The position numbers and the translations under genes are program-made. From Sphingomonas lacusdianchii (GTDB taxonomy: Bacteria > Pseudomonadota > Alphaproteobacteria > Sphingomonadales > Sphingomonadaceae), in NCBI RefSeq assembly GCF_022664395.1, contig NZ_JAKRET010000001.1:62001-126000 (forward strand): a DNA stretch of 64,000 bases. The letters run 5' to 3'. Under the pieces are notes generated by a model. The model saw only the letters and a program-made list of their open reading frames with translations. It was not told the origin of the DNA and ran no database searches. Shown piece after piece: positions 47,595 through 58,907 of the stretch (position 1 is the first letter of the stretch; the number at the start of each line of letters is the position of its first letter).

Positions 47595-48386
47595 ATGGAA
47601 CCCACCATAAGCCTTGCTCCGCGCAGCCTTTTGTTCGTGCCTGCCGCGAGGACGAACATGATCGCGAAAGCCGCCGGCTTGCCGGCCGATCTGATCGTCC
47701 TCGACCTTGAGGATTCGGTTCGTGCGGAGGATAAGGCAGCGGCGCGCGCCGCGTTGCCGGCGGCGATCGAACTGCTTGGCAGTCGCGGTGCGGTTCGCGT
47801 CAATGCGCCCGACAGCGACCAGTTCGCCGCCGACCTCTTGGCGATCGGCAATGTGCCGCTGGTCGTCGTGCCGAAGGTGGAGCGCGCCGCCGACCTCGCG
47901 CCCCTGGCCGGGCGCTCGGTACTGGCAATGATCGAGACGCCGCGCGGCGTGCTGGCGGCGGCCGAGATTGCCGCGGTCCCCGGCGTAATCGGACTGATGG
48001 TCGGGACCAACGACCTCGCCGCCGAACTGCGCCTGCCGCCCGGCGGCGGGCGGGGCGCGCTGGCGCTGGCGTTGCAGGGCGTCGTGCTGGCAGCGCGCGC
48101 GGCGGGCGGCTGGGCGATCGACGGCGTGTTCAACGCGCTGGCCGATACCGACGGACTGGCGCGCGAATGCGCCGAAGGGCGGGCGCTCGGCTTCGACGGC
48201 AAGTCGCTGATCCATCCCGGCCAGATCGCCGCCGCCAACGCCGCCTTCTCGCCCACCACCGCCGAACTGGAAGAGGCGGCCGCGCTGGTTGCCGCTGCGA
48301 CCGGCGGTGCGGAGCGGTTTCGCGACCGGATGATCGAGGCGATGCATGTCGAAACCGCGCAAAGGTTGCTCGAACGCGCGCGTTGA
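47595..48386 (+). CDS. HpcH/HpaI aldolase / CitE-like CoA ester lyase
   Basis: 263 residues: RSLLFVPAARTNMIAKAAGLPADLIVLDLEDSVRAEDK carries the metal-binding Asp/Glu motif, followed by VRVNAPDS, VPKVERAADL, AMIETPRGVL and FDGKSLIHPGQIAAAN. The layout is that of citrate lyase beta-subunit-like stand-alone enzymes (malyl-CoA or citramalyl-CoA lyase type). The exact substrate is unknown. Confidence 0.9.
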   Translation: MEPTISLAPRSLLFVPAARTNMIAKAAGLPADLIVLDLEDSVRAEDKAAARAALPAAIELLGSRGAVRVNAPDSDQFAADLLAIGNVPLVVVPKVERAADLAPLAGRSVLAMIETPRGVLAAAEIAAVPGVIGLMVGTNDLAAELRLPPGGGRGALALALQGVVLAARAAGGWAIDGVFNALADTDGLARECAEGRALGFDGKSLIHPGQIAAANAAFSPTTAELEEAAALVAAATGGAERFRDRMIEAMHVETAQRLLERAR

Positions 48387-48423
48387 CGCTTGCCCGTCAC
48401 GTTTCGGATCGATAGTGGGGCGC

Positions 48424-49848
48424 ATGTCGCTCCGCCCGATCCTCGGACTCGCCGCCCTGCTGTGCAGCGCCTCGGCGGCCCATGCCCAGCACATCACCCC
48501 GCAGATGCTGCGCGACCATGTCGCGATACTCGCCGGCGACGCCTATGAGGGTCGCGAACCCGGCACCCCGGGCGGCGATCGTGCCGAAGCCTATGTGTTG
48601 CAGGCGTTCGCCGATGCTGGCCTGAAGCCCGGCGCGCCCGACGGCCGCTGGCGGCAGGACGTGGCATTGACCGCGATCGAGGGGAAGTCGGCAACTGCAT
48701 CGGTGACGCGCGGCGGACGCACCACCCCGTTGACCAACATGGTTGCGATCGGTGCCCAGCCCGATACGCGCGTCGGCGATGCCGGCATCGTCTACGCCGG
48801 CGGGCTCGAGGCCGATGCGATCGCCGCCGCCCCGGTCCGCGGCAAGGTCGTGGTGATGCCGCTCAGTGCCGGTCGCGCTGCAAAGGGGCGGGCCTTGGCG
48901 AAAGCCGGCGCCGTTGCCGCAATCTATCTGACGCCCGTCACCATTTCCGAAGCCGATGTGCGCGAGAATTTCGGCCGTTCGACCGTCCGCGACGGTGAAG
49001 CGCTGCCGATACCGGTCGCCTATCTGTCCGAAGCGCAGGCGGCCGGGCTGCTCGGCGATCGTGCCGCGGCTCTAGCGAAAGCAGGAACCGCCAAGGATTT
49101 CCGCCCCGTCGACATCGACGGCACGTTCGACCTGACGGCGACGACCTCCCGCCGCCGCTACACCACTGCAAACATCGTCGGCATGATCCCCGGACGCACC
49201 CGTCCGAACGAAGCGGTACTGTTGTCGGCGCACTGGGATCATATCGGTATTTGCCGGGCGGAAGGCGCGCCCGACCGGATCTGCAACGGCGCGGCTGACA
49301 ATGCCAGCGGCACCGCGATTTTGATCGAGGTCGCCAAGGTCCTTGCCAAGGGACCGGCGCCCGAGCGCAGCATCTATTTCGTCGCGACGACGGCGGAGGA
49401 AAAGGGGTTGATCGGCGCCGATGCCTATGCCGCCGCGGTCGCCGAAACCCCGCTCAAGATCGTCGCGAACCTAAATATCGATACTGCCGCGATCGTGCCC
49501 ACCGGAATGCCGGTGGCGATGGTCGGGCGCGGCAACCATCCGAAGATCGACGCCATCGTCGACGCCACCGCCCGCGCGATCGGCCGCAAGGTCGACACCG
49601 ATACCGAGGCGAACATCATGGTGCAGCGGCAGGATGGCTGGGCATTCGGCAAGCGCGGCATTCCCGCCGTCATGGCGACCGGTTCGGTCAGCGACATGAA
49701 GCGGCTCTTCGCCTATCTCGACGGTCCCTACCATAAGCCGAATGACGACCTCGCGCATATCGACCTGTCCGGTGCCGCCGAGGATGCCGACCTGCATGTC
49801 GCGCTCGCCCGCGCACTCGCCGACCCCGCCCGTTACCCCGCCAACTGA
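48424..49848 (+). CDS. M28 family metallopeptidase
   Basis: 474 residues with a signal peptide (ILGLAALLCSASAAHAQ). An inserted PA-like domain (about 110-235) is followed by the M28 catalytic domain. The zinc ligands and catalytic acids lie in LLSAHWDHIG, GAADNASGTAILIEV, TTAEEKGLIGA, NLNIDTA and GPYHKPNDDLAHID. Predicted periplasmic aminopeptidase with two zinc ions. The same frame is open upstream into the lyase gene but the signal peptide fixes ATG 48424. Confidence 0.94.
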   Translation: MSLRPILGLAALLCSASAAHAQHITPQMLRDHVAILAGDAYEGREPGTPGGDRAEAYVLQAFADAGLKPGAPDGRWRQDVALTAIEGKSATASVTRGGRTTPLTNMVAIGAQPDTRVGDAGIVYAGGLEADAIAAAPVRGKVVVMPLSAGRAAKGRALAKAGAVAAIYLTPVTISEADVRENFGRSTVRDGEALPIPVAYLSEAQAAGLLGDRAAALAKAGTAKDFRPVDIDGTFDLTATTSRRRYTTANIVGMIPGRTRPNEAVLLSAHWDHIGICRAEGAPDRICNGAADNASGTAILIEVAKVLAKGPAPERSIYFVATTAEEKGLIGADAYAAAVAETPLKIVANLNIDTAAIVPTGMPVAMVGRGNHPKIDAIVDATARAIGRKVDTDTEANIMVQRQDGWAFGKRGIPAVMATGSVSDMKRLFAYLDGPYHKPNDDLAHIDLSGAAEDADLHVALARALADPARYPAN

Positions 49849-51324
<1,476 letters not shown>

Positions 51325-51334
51325 ACCGCACCGG

Positions 51335-51358
51335 CTGCGGATCATGCACGGTCCGCAG
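51335..51358 (+). terminator. Weak hairpin after guaB
   Basis: The 7-bp stem CTGCGGA/TCCGCAG with a 10-base loop starts 11 bp after the guaB stop. No T-run follows, so this may only stabilise the 3' end. The rest of 51325-51489 probably holds the rsmB promoter; I could not identify it firmly. Confidence 0.35.
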
Positions 51359-51489
51359 TCCGTTTCCCGCTAACGCCCATTTTCCGTCACCGTGCGTTGA
51401 AGTACGGGACCGCGTTCTGTGCCCCCGCATGGTAGATTGATATAGGTTATGTTGTTAGTGTCGGGCATGGTGATTCAGGACCGTAACGC

Positions 51490-52668
51490 GTGACTCCGGC
51501 GGCACGGACCCAGGCTACGATCGATCTGGTCGACGCGATCCTCGACGCTGCACGCACCGGCGGTGCAGCAGGGGATCAGGTCGCCAAGCGGTTCTTCGCC
51601 GCGCGCCGCTATGCGGGATCGAAGGACCGCCGCGCGATCCGTACGCTCGCCTATGACGCGGTTCGCCGTTTTGGTGCGGTCCCCCTCAATGCCCGTGCTA
51701 CGATCGTCGCGTTGGCGGACGACGATGCCGATCTCGCCGCTACCTTCGACGGATCGTCCTATGGTCCGGCACCGATCGCACCGGACGAGCCGCGCGCCGA
51801 AACCAGCTATGCACCGGCATGGCTCGTCGATGCGCTGCACGGTGCCGGGCTCGACGATACCGATCTCGCGGCGTTGCTCGAACGGGCTCCGCTCGACATT
51901 CGCGTCAACCGCCTGCGCACCGACCGCGAATCGCTGCTCGCCGAACTGGGTGGCGAACCGGCCCCCGACCTGCCCGACGCGATCCGACTCCCGGCCGATA
52001 CGCTGCCCGATAGCGATGCGTTGCGCGACGGCCGTGCCGAAGTACAGGATTTCGGCAGCCAGATCGTATCGCTCGCCGCCTGTGCCGAACCGGGCGGATT
52101 CGCGATCGATCTGTGCGCCGGCGGCGGCGGCAAGACGCTCGCCATCGCCGCACAGATGACGGGGCAGGGGCGCATCCTCGCCACCGATACCGATCGCCCG
52201 CGGCTGTCGCGTCTTGCCCCGCGTGCGGCCCGCGCCGGGGTGACGATCGCCGAGCCGCGTCTGCTCGATCCGGGCAAGGAAGCCGCGATGCTCGCGGATG
52301 TCGCCGGACAGGCGGACTGGGTGATCGTCGACGCCCCCTGTTCGGGCACTGGCACGTGGCGGCGCAATCCGGAGGCACGCTGGCGGCTGACCCCCGACCG
52401 GCTCCATCGCGTGGTCGCGACGCAGGCACGCCTGCTCGACGTCGCCGCCGGCCTCACCTCGCCTACCGGTACCATCACCTATGTCGTCTGTTCGTTGCTT
52501 GATGCCGAAGGGGCGGGGCAGGTCGATGCGTTTCTGACGCGCAACCCTGTTTGGCGCGCGCTGCCGCTTGCATTGCCGCGCGGGCACGTCCACGGTTCGG
52601 GAATGCGCCTGACCCCGGCATCCGATTCAACCGACGGCTTCTTCGTCGCGCGCCTCGGCCGGGCATAG
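51490..52668 (+). CDS. rsmB: RsmB/NOP family 16S rRNA m5C methyltransferase
   Basis: 392 residues. An NusB-like N-terminal region (QATIDLVDAILDAART..., RRAIRTLAYDAVRR) precedes the methyltransferase domain: AIDLCAGGGGKTLAIAAQM (SAM site), VIVDAPCSGTGTWRRNPEARW (motif IV Cys) and TYVVCSLLDAEGAGQ (catalytic Cys). Start GTG 51490; an ATG just upstream is out of frame. Follows guaB on the same strand. Confidence 0.9.
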   Translation: MTPAARTQATIDLVDAILDAARTGGAAGDQVAKRFFAARRYAGSKDRRAIRTLAYDAVRRFGAVPLNARATIVALADDDADLAATFDGSSYGPAPIAPDEPRAETSYAPAWLVDALHGAGLDDTDLAALLERAPLDIRVNRLRTDRESLLAELGGEPAPDLPDAIRLPADTLPDSDALRDGRAEVQDFGSQIVSLAACAEPGGFAIDLCAGGGGKTLAIAAQMTGQGRILATDTDRPRLSRLAPRAARAGVTIAEPRLLDPGKEAAMLADVAGQADWVIVDAPCSGTGTWRRNPEARWRLTPDRLHRVVATQARLLDVAAGLTSPTGTITYVVCSLLDAEGAGQVDAFLTRNPVWRALPLALPRGHVHGSGMRLTPASDSTDGFFVARLGRA

Positions 52669-52693
52669 GGCGGTGTCGCATTCGGAGAAATTG

Positions 52694-53212
52694 ATGCGGT
52701 TCACCTCGGTTTCGGTCGCGGCCGCACTTGCTTTGGTCTGCGCGTCGACCTCGCTCAGCGGGCAGCGCCCCGACAATCAGATCGACCCGCGATCGACCGC
52801 GCTGCTGCAACAGGGACGTGCCGCACAGGCTGCCGGCAATATCGAAGGCGCCGTCGGACTGATCGAAAGCGCGCTCGTCGTCGATCCGCGCAATCGCCCC
52901 GCTTATATCGCACTTGCCGATATCGCGCGCGGACAGGGCCTGCCCGGAAAGTCGATCCGCCTGTATCGCGAGGCGCTGAGCCTCGAACCCAATGATGTCG
53001 TCGCGCTGAAGGGCGAGGGCGAGGCACTGGTCCAGAAGGGCGCCGTCACCAGGGCGCGCGAAACGCTGGCGAGGCTCAAGACCGTCTGCGGCGCGACGTG
53101 CCCCGCCGCAACCGAACTGGCGGGAGTCATCGCCAAGGGCCCGCCGGTTACCGCCACGGCGCAGCAGACGCCGCCGGCCGTGCCAGGGACGCCGGCAACG
53201 ACCCAGCAATAA
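52694..53212 (+). CDS. Exported tetratricopeptide-repeat protein
   Basis: 172 residues with a signal peptide (VSVAAALALVCASTSLS). About two to three TPR units follow: LLQQGRAAQAAGNIEGAVGLIESALVVDPRNRPAYIALADIA, then GLPGKSIRLYREALSLEPNDVVALKGEGEALVQKG. The Pro/Thr tail (TPPAVPGTPATT) is low-complexity. ATG 52694 has GGAG upstream and is preferred to GTG 52673. A periplasmic adaptor role is likely; partner unknown. Confidence 0.85.
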   Translation: MRFTSVSVAAALALVCASTSLSGQRPDNQIDPRSTALLQQGRAAQAAGNIEGAVGLIESALVVDPRNRPAYIALADIARGQGLPGKSIRLYREALSLEPNDVVALKGEGEALVQKGAVTRARETLARLKTVCGATCPAATELAGVIAKGPPVTATAQQTPPAVPGTPATTQQ

Positions 53213-53218
53213 CCGGCG

Positions 53219-54055
53219 TCAGCCCGCGTCCAGCTGTCGGGCAAGCGCCACGAATTCCGCGACGCTGACCGTTTCCGCGCGGCGGGTCGGGTCGATGCCG
53301 ATCGCCTCGGCCGCTTCGATCGCACCGGGCACCGCCTTCAAGCTCTGGCGCAGCATTTTGCGTCGCTGGCCGAACGCGGCGGCGGTCAGACGTTCCAGCG
53401 TCCTGAGCGACACACCGTCGGGCGCTTCGGTCGGCACGACATGCACCACGGCCGACATGACCTTGGGCGGCGGGGTGAAGGCGCTGCGATGCACCGGCAT
53501 CGCGATCCGGGCGGCACTGCGCCACTGCGCCAGCACGGCGAGCCGTCCATAGGCGTCGTCATTGGCATGGGCGACGATCCGGTCGGCAACCTCGCGCTGG
53601 AACATCAGCGTCAAGCTGCGCCACCAGGGCTGCCAGTCGCTCGACAGCCACCCCACGAACAGCGCGGTGCCGACATTGTACGGCAGGTTGGAGGCGATAT
53701 GCGGCCGCCCTTCGAACAGCGACGGCGCGTCGATCTCCAGCGCATCGCCCTCGATGACCCGCAACCGTCCCGGAAACGCCGCGCCCAGTTCCCCGAGTGC
53801 GGGGATACAGCGCCGGTCGCGTTCGATCGCGGTCACCTTCGCCCCGGCCAGCAGCAACGCGCGGGTCAGCCCGCCCGGACCGGGACCGACCTCCAGCACT
53901 TCCTGATCGTGCAGGTCGCCGGGCACGCGCGCGATCCGGTCGAGCAATTGCTGGTCGAACAGGAAATTCTGCCCCAGCGCCTTGTTCGCCGACAGGTCGT
54001 GGCGCTTGATGACGTCGCGCAGCGGCGGCAGGTCGCCGACCGGGGCGACGCTCAC
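53219..54055 (-). CDS. rsmA: 16S rRNA dimethyladenosine transferase
   Basis: 278 residues; dimethylates the two adjacent adenosines in the 3' helix of 16S r[24 protein letters not shown], the SAM motif [25 protein letters not shown] and the catalytic [17 protein letters not shown] are all present. The start overlaps the pdxA stop (ATGA). Last gene of lptD-surA-pdxA-rsmA. Confidence 0.97.
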   Translation of the reverse strand: MSVAPVGDLPPLRDVIKRHDLSANKALGQNFLFDQQLLDRIARVPGDLHDQEVLEVGPGPGGLTRALLLAGAKVTAIERDRRCIPALGELGAAFPGRLRVIEGDALEIDAPSLFEGRPHIASNLPYNVGTALFVGWLSSDWQPWWRSLTLMFQREVADRIVAHANDDAYGRLAVLAQWRSAARIAMPVHRSAFTPPPKVMSAVVHVVPTEAPDGVSLRTLERLTAAAFGQRRKMLRQSLKAVPGAIEAAEAIGIDPTRRAETVSVAEFVALARQLDAG

Positions 54056-55047
54056 GCTGCGGCCCGGCGCGCGGCGGCTTCGCCCGCCATGCGGATCGCC
54101 GCGATCATCGCGCCCGGCTCCGCCCGGTCCTGCCCGGCAATGTCGAAGGCAGTCCCGTGATCGGGCGAGGTCCGCACGATCGGCAGGCCGAGGGTGATGT
54201 TGACGCCGTCATCGAAATGCAGCGTCTTGATCGGGATCAGCGCCTGATCGTGATAGGCGCACAGCGCCGCATCGTATCGCGCGCGGGCACGGGGATGGAA
54301 CATCGTATCGGCGGCCAGCGGCCCGACGATATCGATCCCCTCGGCGCGCAGCAGTTCGACGGCGGGGATCATCACCTCGATTTCCTCGCGTCCGATCGCG
54401 CCGCCTTCCCCGGCATGGGGATTGAGCCCGGCCAGCGCGAGACGCGGTGTTGCGATCCCGAAGTCGCGGGTGAGGCCCCGCGCCGTCGCCCGCGCGCGGG
54501 CGACCAGCAGATCGATGGTCAGCACATGCGGTACCGCCGACAGCGGTTCGTGGATCGTCAGCGGCACGACCCGCAACGTCGGACCGGCCAGCATCATCAC
54601 GGCATTCTCGCGCGCGACGCCGCAACGTTCGGCGACGAATTCGGTCTGCCCCGGATAGTCGAATCCGATCCGGTACAAATCGGCCTTCGACACCGGTGCG
54701 GTGACCAGCCCCGATGCCGCATCGGACCGCGCCAGACCCGCCGCCAGTTCCAGCGACTGCAACGCACAGCGCGCGCCGCCGATATCGGGGCGTCCGGGGA
54801 TGATCGCGTCGCCAACGACCACCGACACGACCGGCAATGCCCGGCTGCAAACCTGCGCCGCATCGCGCGGATCGTCGATCCGTTCGACCGGACCGTTCCA
54901 CACTGCCGACACCGCCGCGACGTCGCCGACTGCGAAGAAGCAGGGGAGGCGTTCCACGTCCCGCCGTTCCCATGCCTTGGCGATCACTTCCGGACCGATT
55001 CCCGCCGGATCGCCCATCGATACCGCTAACGGCGCGATCGCCGGCAT
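54052..55047 (-). CDS. pdxA: 4-hydroxythreonine-4-phosphate dehydrogenase
   Basis: 331 residues; pyridoxal 5'-phosphate synthesis by the DXP-dependent route. Motifs: [18 protein letters not shown], the metal-binding His sites in [37 protein letters not shown] and [14 protein letters not shown]. It lies 13 bp after surA and overlaps rsmA. Confidence 0.97.
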   Translation of the reverse strand: MPAIAPLAVSMGDPAGIGPEVIAKAWERRDVERLPCFFAVGDVAAVSAVWNGPVERIDDPRDAAQVCSRALPVVSVVVGDAIIPGRPDIGGARCALQSLELAAGLARSDAASGLVTAPVSKADLYRIGFDYPGQTEFVAERCGVARENAVMMLAGPTLRVVPLTIHEPLSAVPHVLTIDLLVARARATARGLTRDFGIATPRLALAGLNPHAGEGGAIGREEIEVMIPAVELLRAEGIDIVGPLAADTMFHPRARARYDAALCAYHDQALIPIKTLHFDDGVNITLGLPIVRTSPDHGTAFDIAGQDRAEPGAMIAAIRMAGEAAARRAAA

Positions 55048-55060
55048 CGTACCCGCTCCC

Positions 55061-56422
55061 TCAACGATATTCGATCACCGCGTCGCGCCGCAGGTCGCGC
55101 ATCATCCGCTGCGCCCGCAGGTTGACGCGTTCCTGCTCCAGTCCCTGCTGGATTTGTGCGGCGCTGGGCAGCGCGCCGTTACGCGGATCTTCGCGACCGC
55201 ACACGACCAGCACGCGCACGCCATCCTTGGGCGAACCGAAGGGCGGGGTCGCCTGTCCGACGTTCAGCTTCAGGATGATTTCCTGCAACGCCGGCGGCAG
55301 GCTGCGGACGGTGACCGCGTCATTGTCGACGATCTCGGCCTTCTGCGTCTGTGCGACCTTGGTCGCGTCGCCGCAGCCGCGGATCGCCTGCGTCGCTTCG
55401 GTGAAGGCGGCGACCTTCGCGCTCGCCTGCGCCTCGGTGGTGCCGGCGGGGAAGGGCAGGAAGAGCTGCCGCAACGCCAGCTTGGCGTCGCGCGGATCGG
55501 CCGTCAGCACCTGCCGCTTGTCGGCCAGATACAGGATCGAATAGCCGCCCGGCACCTCGATCGGTCCGGCGATCTGCCCGACCTGCATCTGCTGCGCGGC
55601 GCGCTGTAACGGCTCGGGCAACATGTTCAGCCTTACGAAGCCCAGATCGCCGCCGACCGCGCGGGTCGATGCCTCGGAAAAGTTGCGCGCGAAATATTCG
55701 AACGGAGCGCCCTGGCGGATCTGTTCGATCATCTTGGTCATGCCGCCCTGCACCTCGGCGGCGCGATCGGGGGTGGCGCTCATATAGATTTCGCGCAGGC
55801 TAAATTCTTCGGCGCCCTTGGATTCTTCCATGCGCTTGATGACCGCGGCGACCTCTTCTTCACCGACATTTACAAACGGCTCGACCTGTCGCCGCAGCAG
55901 CCGGCTCCATGCCAGTTCGCCCTCGATCTGCCGCCGCAGCGACCGGTCCGACGATCCCACCGTGCGCAGATAGGCGCGAAGCTGTTCGGGCGTCTGATTG
56001 AACCGCTGCTTGGCCAGCCGGTTGAAGCTCTGCTCCAGTTCGGCCGGCGTGACGGTGATGTCCTTCGCCTTGGCCTGCTGGATCTGCAGCGTTTCGTCGA
56101 TCAACTGGCGCACGACCTGCTGGCGCAATACCTCGCGGTCCTGCTCGCTCAGCTTGAAATCGTTCAGCGCGACGATCAACGCCATGCGCTGGTCGACATC
56201 GGTGCCGGTCAGCACCGTGTCGTTCACGATCGCGGTCGGCTTGCGGATATTGGGGTCCAGCTTGCCGAAGATCGTCGGGTTACCCGGCAGGTTCAGATTG
56301 GCGCCGGGCACGTCCTGCCCGTCGCCCACGGTCTGCGCCGCCAGCGAGGCGGCGGCGGCGATCGCGACGAAACCGGCGATCGAACGGCCGATGCGGCCGA
56401 CATTCACGATGTTGTTGGTCAC
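55061..56422 (-). CDS. surA: Periplasmic peptidyl-prolyl isomerase/chaperone SurA
   Basis: 453 residues. A signal-like helix (SIAGFVAIAAAASLAAQ), the SurA N-terminal domain (IVNDTVLTGTDVDQRMAL, LRQQVVRQLIDETLQIQQAKAKDITV), then one clear parvulin domain (LREIYMSATP, NFSEASTRAVGGDLGFVRLNMLPEPL, GQIAGPIEVPGGYSILYL) and a second, more diverged one (about 320-420). Escorts outer-membrane proteins. The start codon is GTG 56422. Lies between lptD and pdxA, the classic order. Confidence 0.95.
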   Translation of the reverse strand: MTNNIVNVGRIGRSIAGFVAIAAAASLAAQTVGDGQDVPGANLNLPGNPTIFGKLDPNIRKPTAIVNDTVLTGTDVDQRMALIVALNDFKLSEQDREVLRQQVVRQLIDETLQIQQAKAKDITVTPAELEQSFNRLAKQRFNQTPEQLRAYLRTVGSSDRSLRRQIEGELAWSRLLRRQVEPFVNVGEEEVAAVIKRMEESKGAEEFSLREIYMSATPDRAAEVQGGMTKMIEQIRQGAPFEYFARNFSEASTRAVGGDLGFVRLNMLPEPLQRAAQQMQVGQIAGPIEVPGGYSILYLADKRQVLTADPRDAKLALRQLFLPFPAGTTEAQASAKVAAFTEATQAIRGCGDATKVAQTQKAEIVDNDAVTVRSLPPALQEIILKLNVGQATPPFGSPKDGVRVLVVCGREDPRNGALPSAAQIQQGLEQERVNLRAQRMMRDLRRDAVIEYR

Positions 56423-56508
56423 TTGGTCGTCTTATCCCATGCGCGCGAATTCAGGGCGGTGCCGCACCATTCGGGCAAATTCATGACCCGCCGCGCCTGA
56501 ACAGGGCC

Positions 56509-58746
56509 TTATCGTCCCAGGTTCTTCAATGCCAGCGTTACCAGATAGCTGCTGCCGCTGCGCGCGTCGCCGATCCGCTGGTAATCGCGCTTCCACGTCA
56601 GGCCGAGCCGCAGGCAGTCGTCCTCATACTGGACACCCAGCCGGTGGCGGATCGGATCATAACCATCGGACAGCGAGAGCGAATCCTCCGACTTGTCGGT
56701 CAGGTCGACTGTCGCCGAACCGAACGCCGACCAGAATGGACCATAGGCGATCCGCCCCGCGACGCGAATTTCCTCGCGGTCCTGCAAATCCTCCAGCTCG
56801 TCGATATCGCGGTTCAGCCGCAGATAGCCGACCTGCAGATAGGTCCGCCGGCTGCCGACCGTCGCGTCGAGTTCGTTGCGGCGAATCTTCAGCCCGTCCT
56901 TGTCGAGCCGGTAGCGATGGGTGAACGTCACCAGTTCGCGAAACCGGATATCGGTCCGCCCGACGAAATCCGACCAGCGGTCGTCCAGCCCGGTGCCGCT
57001 CGGCAGGATGCTGGCGCGTTCGCTGGCGCGGTAGCTCTGCCCGATCGTCGCCGCCACCGCGACGCCCGGCAGATCGATCGCATAGTCGAGGCCATAGGTG
57101 ATGCGCGACGAATCCTCGAACCGGTCGTACCCCGCGAAGCGGTTGAGCGCGAACAGATTCGAATCCTCCAGATCGACGGCCCGCGCATCCTCGTTCGGGA
57201 CCTGCAGATTGGCGATCTTGGGCGACGCGACCAGTTGCACGCGCGGGCTGATCCGCTGCGTGCCGCCGCCGATCGCGCCGACGAACGGCCAGCGGATATC
57301 GACCGCCGCCGCCGCGATGCCGCGCGGGGTGAAGCCTTCGTCACCGCGATAGCTGAGCACCGCCGTATCGATCGTGTCGTGCGCATTATAGACGTCGCCA
57401 CGCGCATAGGCGGTGACCGTCACCTCCTGCCCAAGCGGCGTATAGCGCGTCAGGTCCCAGCGCGCGGCGGCAAAGGCACGCTGCGTATCCTGTCCCTCGC
57501 TGCGCCCGATCGCCAACGTGTTCAACTGTACCTGCGCGACGCCACCCAACAGGCCGTTGAACCGGCGGCGATAGTCGATTTCGGGCAGCGCCACCGGCTG
57601 CATGCCCTGATCGTCGCCGACCCGAAGCGTCTGCACCGCCCAGCCGCTGATCGTCAGCATCGAGTCGCGATCGATCCGCTCGACCGTCACATTGTTGCGC
57701 AGCCGGTCGTCGCGCGAAATATCGTAGCGGCGCAGGAAGGTCTGGTCGGTGGTATAGCGCAGCGATCCCGACACCGCCCAGTTCGGGTCGAGCTGGAATC
57801 GCCCGACCGCGTCGAAATAGCCACGGAACGACTGTTCGCTCCCCGTCGGCACGATGCCGAGCACAAGGTCGTCGCTCCGCCGGCTGACCGTCGCATAGCC
57901 CTGTACCCGATATGCGCCCTTCGACGTCAGCGCACGGTAATCGCCCTGCAGCATCGGCAGCACCGCGGTATAGACGTGCGGCGCGATCGTCAGGTCGCGA
58001 TTGGGCGCCAGACTGAAGTAATAGGGGACGGCAACCTCGACCCCGTTGACCCTGTCGAGCCGGATCGACGGCGCCAGCAGCCCCGAATCGCTGCCATCGC
58101 CGATCGAGTGCGAGAAGGATGGCAGCGGGATTGTCGGCAGGCCGAAGATGGTCAGTCCCGCGCCGGTATAGCGGATGCGCTTGCGGATCGGATCGTAGCG
58201 GACCTTGATCGCGGTGATCTTCCACGACGGCTCCTTCGGGCATCCTGCCGAGTTCGTCACCGAACACGGCGTATAGGCCGCGCTTTCGACGGTCACGACG
58301 CCGTTTTCGGAACGGGTACCGCGCTTCGCCGCGATCCGCCCGCCTTCGTCGAGCACCACCAGCATATTGTCGACCACGCCGTCCTTCAGCGTGTCGGTCA
58401 GCTCGATCCGGTCGCCGTACGCAACGTCGCCCTGCGGGTTGGTCACCGCGATATTGCCGTCGGCGACGACCTGTCCGGTCTTGCGGTTCCACGTCACCCG
58501 ATCGGCGCGCAGCCGGTTGCCCTCGCGCAGCAGCCGCACCTCGCCGCTAGCCGTCACGATATCGGCGTTGCTGTCATATTCCAGCAGGTCGGACGAGAAA
58601 TCGATCTGGTCGCCGGTCGGCGGGGTGGGCAGCGCCTGTTCGGGCGCGGGCGGGGGTGCTGGCCGATCCTGCAAATCCTGCGCACAGGCCGGCCCGCCGA
58701 ACGCCAATGTCAACCCAAGGGCAAGCGAGCCGATCGAACGCACCAC
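56509..58746 (-). CDS. lptD: LPS-assembly protein LptD
   Basis: About 745 residues; the outer-membrane translocon that inserts LPS with LptE. Signal peptide (GSLALGLTLAFGGPACAQ), a Pro-rich spacer, an LptA/OstA-like domain (IDFSSDLLEYDSNADIVTASGEVRLLREGNRLRADRV) and a large barrel. Cysteines: one pair CSVTNSAGC (about 155-163) and one near the C-terminus (EDDCLRLGLTW). The start is GTG (58746 or 58743) since the frame further upstream lacks a signal-peptide-like start. First gene of the operon. Confidence 0.95.
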   Translation of the reverse strand: MVRSIGSLALGLTLAFGGPACAQDLQDRPAPPPAPEQALPTPPTGDQIDFSSDLLEYDSNADIVTASGEVRLLREGNRLRADRVTWNRKTGQVVADGNIAVTNPQGDVAYGDRIELTDTLKDGVVDNMLVVLDEGGRIAAKRGTRSENGVVTVESAAYTPCSVTNSAGCPKEPSWKITAIKVRYDPIRKRIRYTGAGLTIFGLPTIPLPSFSHSIGDGSDSGLLAPSIRLDRVNGVEVAVPYYFSLAPNRDLTIAPHVYTAVLPMLQGDYRALTSKGAYRVQGYATVSRRSDDLVLGIVPTGSEQSFRGYFDAVGRFQLDPNWAVSGSLRYTTDQTFLRRYDISRDDRLRNNVTVERIDRDSMLTISGWAVQTLRVGDDQGMQPVALPEIDYRRRFNGLLGGVAQVQLNTLAIGRSEGQDTQRAFAAARWDLTRYTPLGQEVTVTAYARGDVYNAHDTIDTAVLSYRGDEGFTPRGIAAAAVDIRWPFVGAIGGGTQRISPRVQLVASPKIANLQVPNEDARAVDLEDSNLFALNRFAGYDRFEDSSRITYGLDYAIDLPGVAVAATIGQSYRASERASILPSGTGLDDRWSDFVGRTDIRFRELVTFTHRYRLDKDGLKIRRNELDATVGSRRTYLQVGYLRLNRDIDELEDLQDREEIRVAGRIAYGPFWSAFGSATVDLTDKSEDSLSLSDGYDPIRHRLGVQYEDDCLRLGLTWKRDYQRIGDARSGSSYLVTLALKNLGR

Positions 58747-58907
58747 TAGTTCCGCTTCCCCTTGTCGCCGCCCGCTGGCGACCTTGTCGGCAGTGCCTAT
58801 CGCATCGTGCAGCGGGAACCGCAATCGCTGTCCACCCGCTTTACCTGCCCGCAACAGCGGGCCTAGAAGGCGGCAGCGCCCATGTGCGCCAGCGTAGAAG
58901 GAAGTGC

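Noticed and set aside
56644..58749. Open frame of 701 codons on the plus strand opposite lptD
   Set aside because: The composition (Arg, Asp, Ala runs) is that of a GC-rich shadow, and lptD on the other strand has a signal peptide and full domain order.
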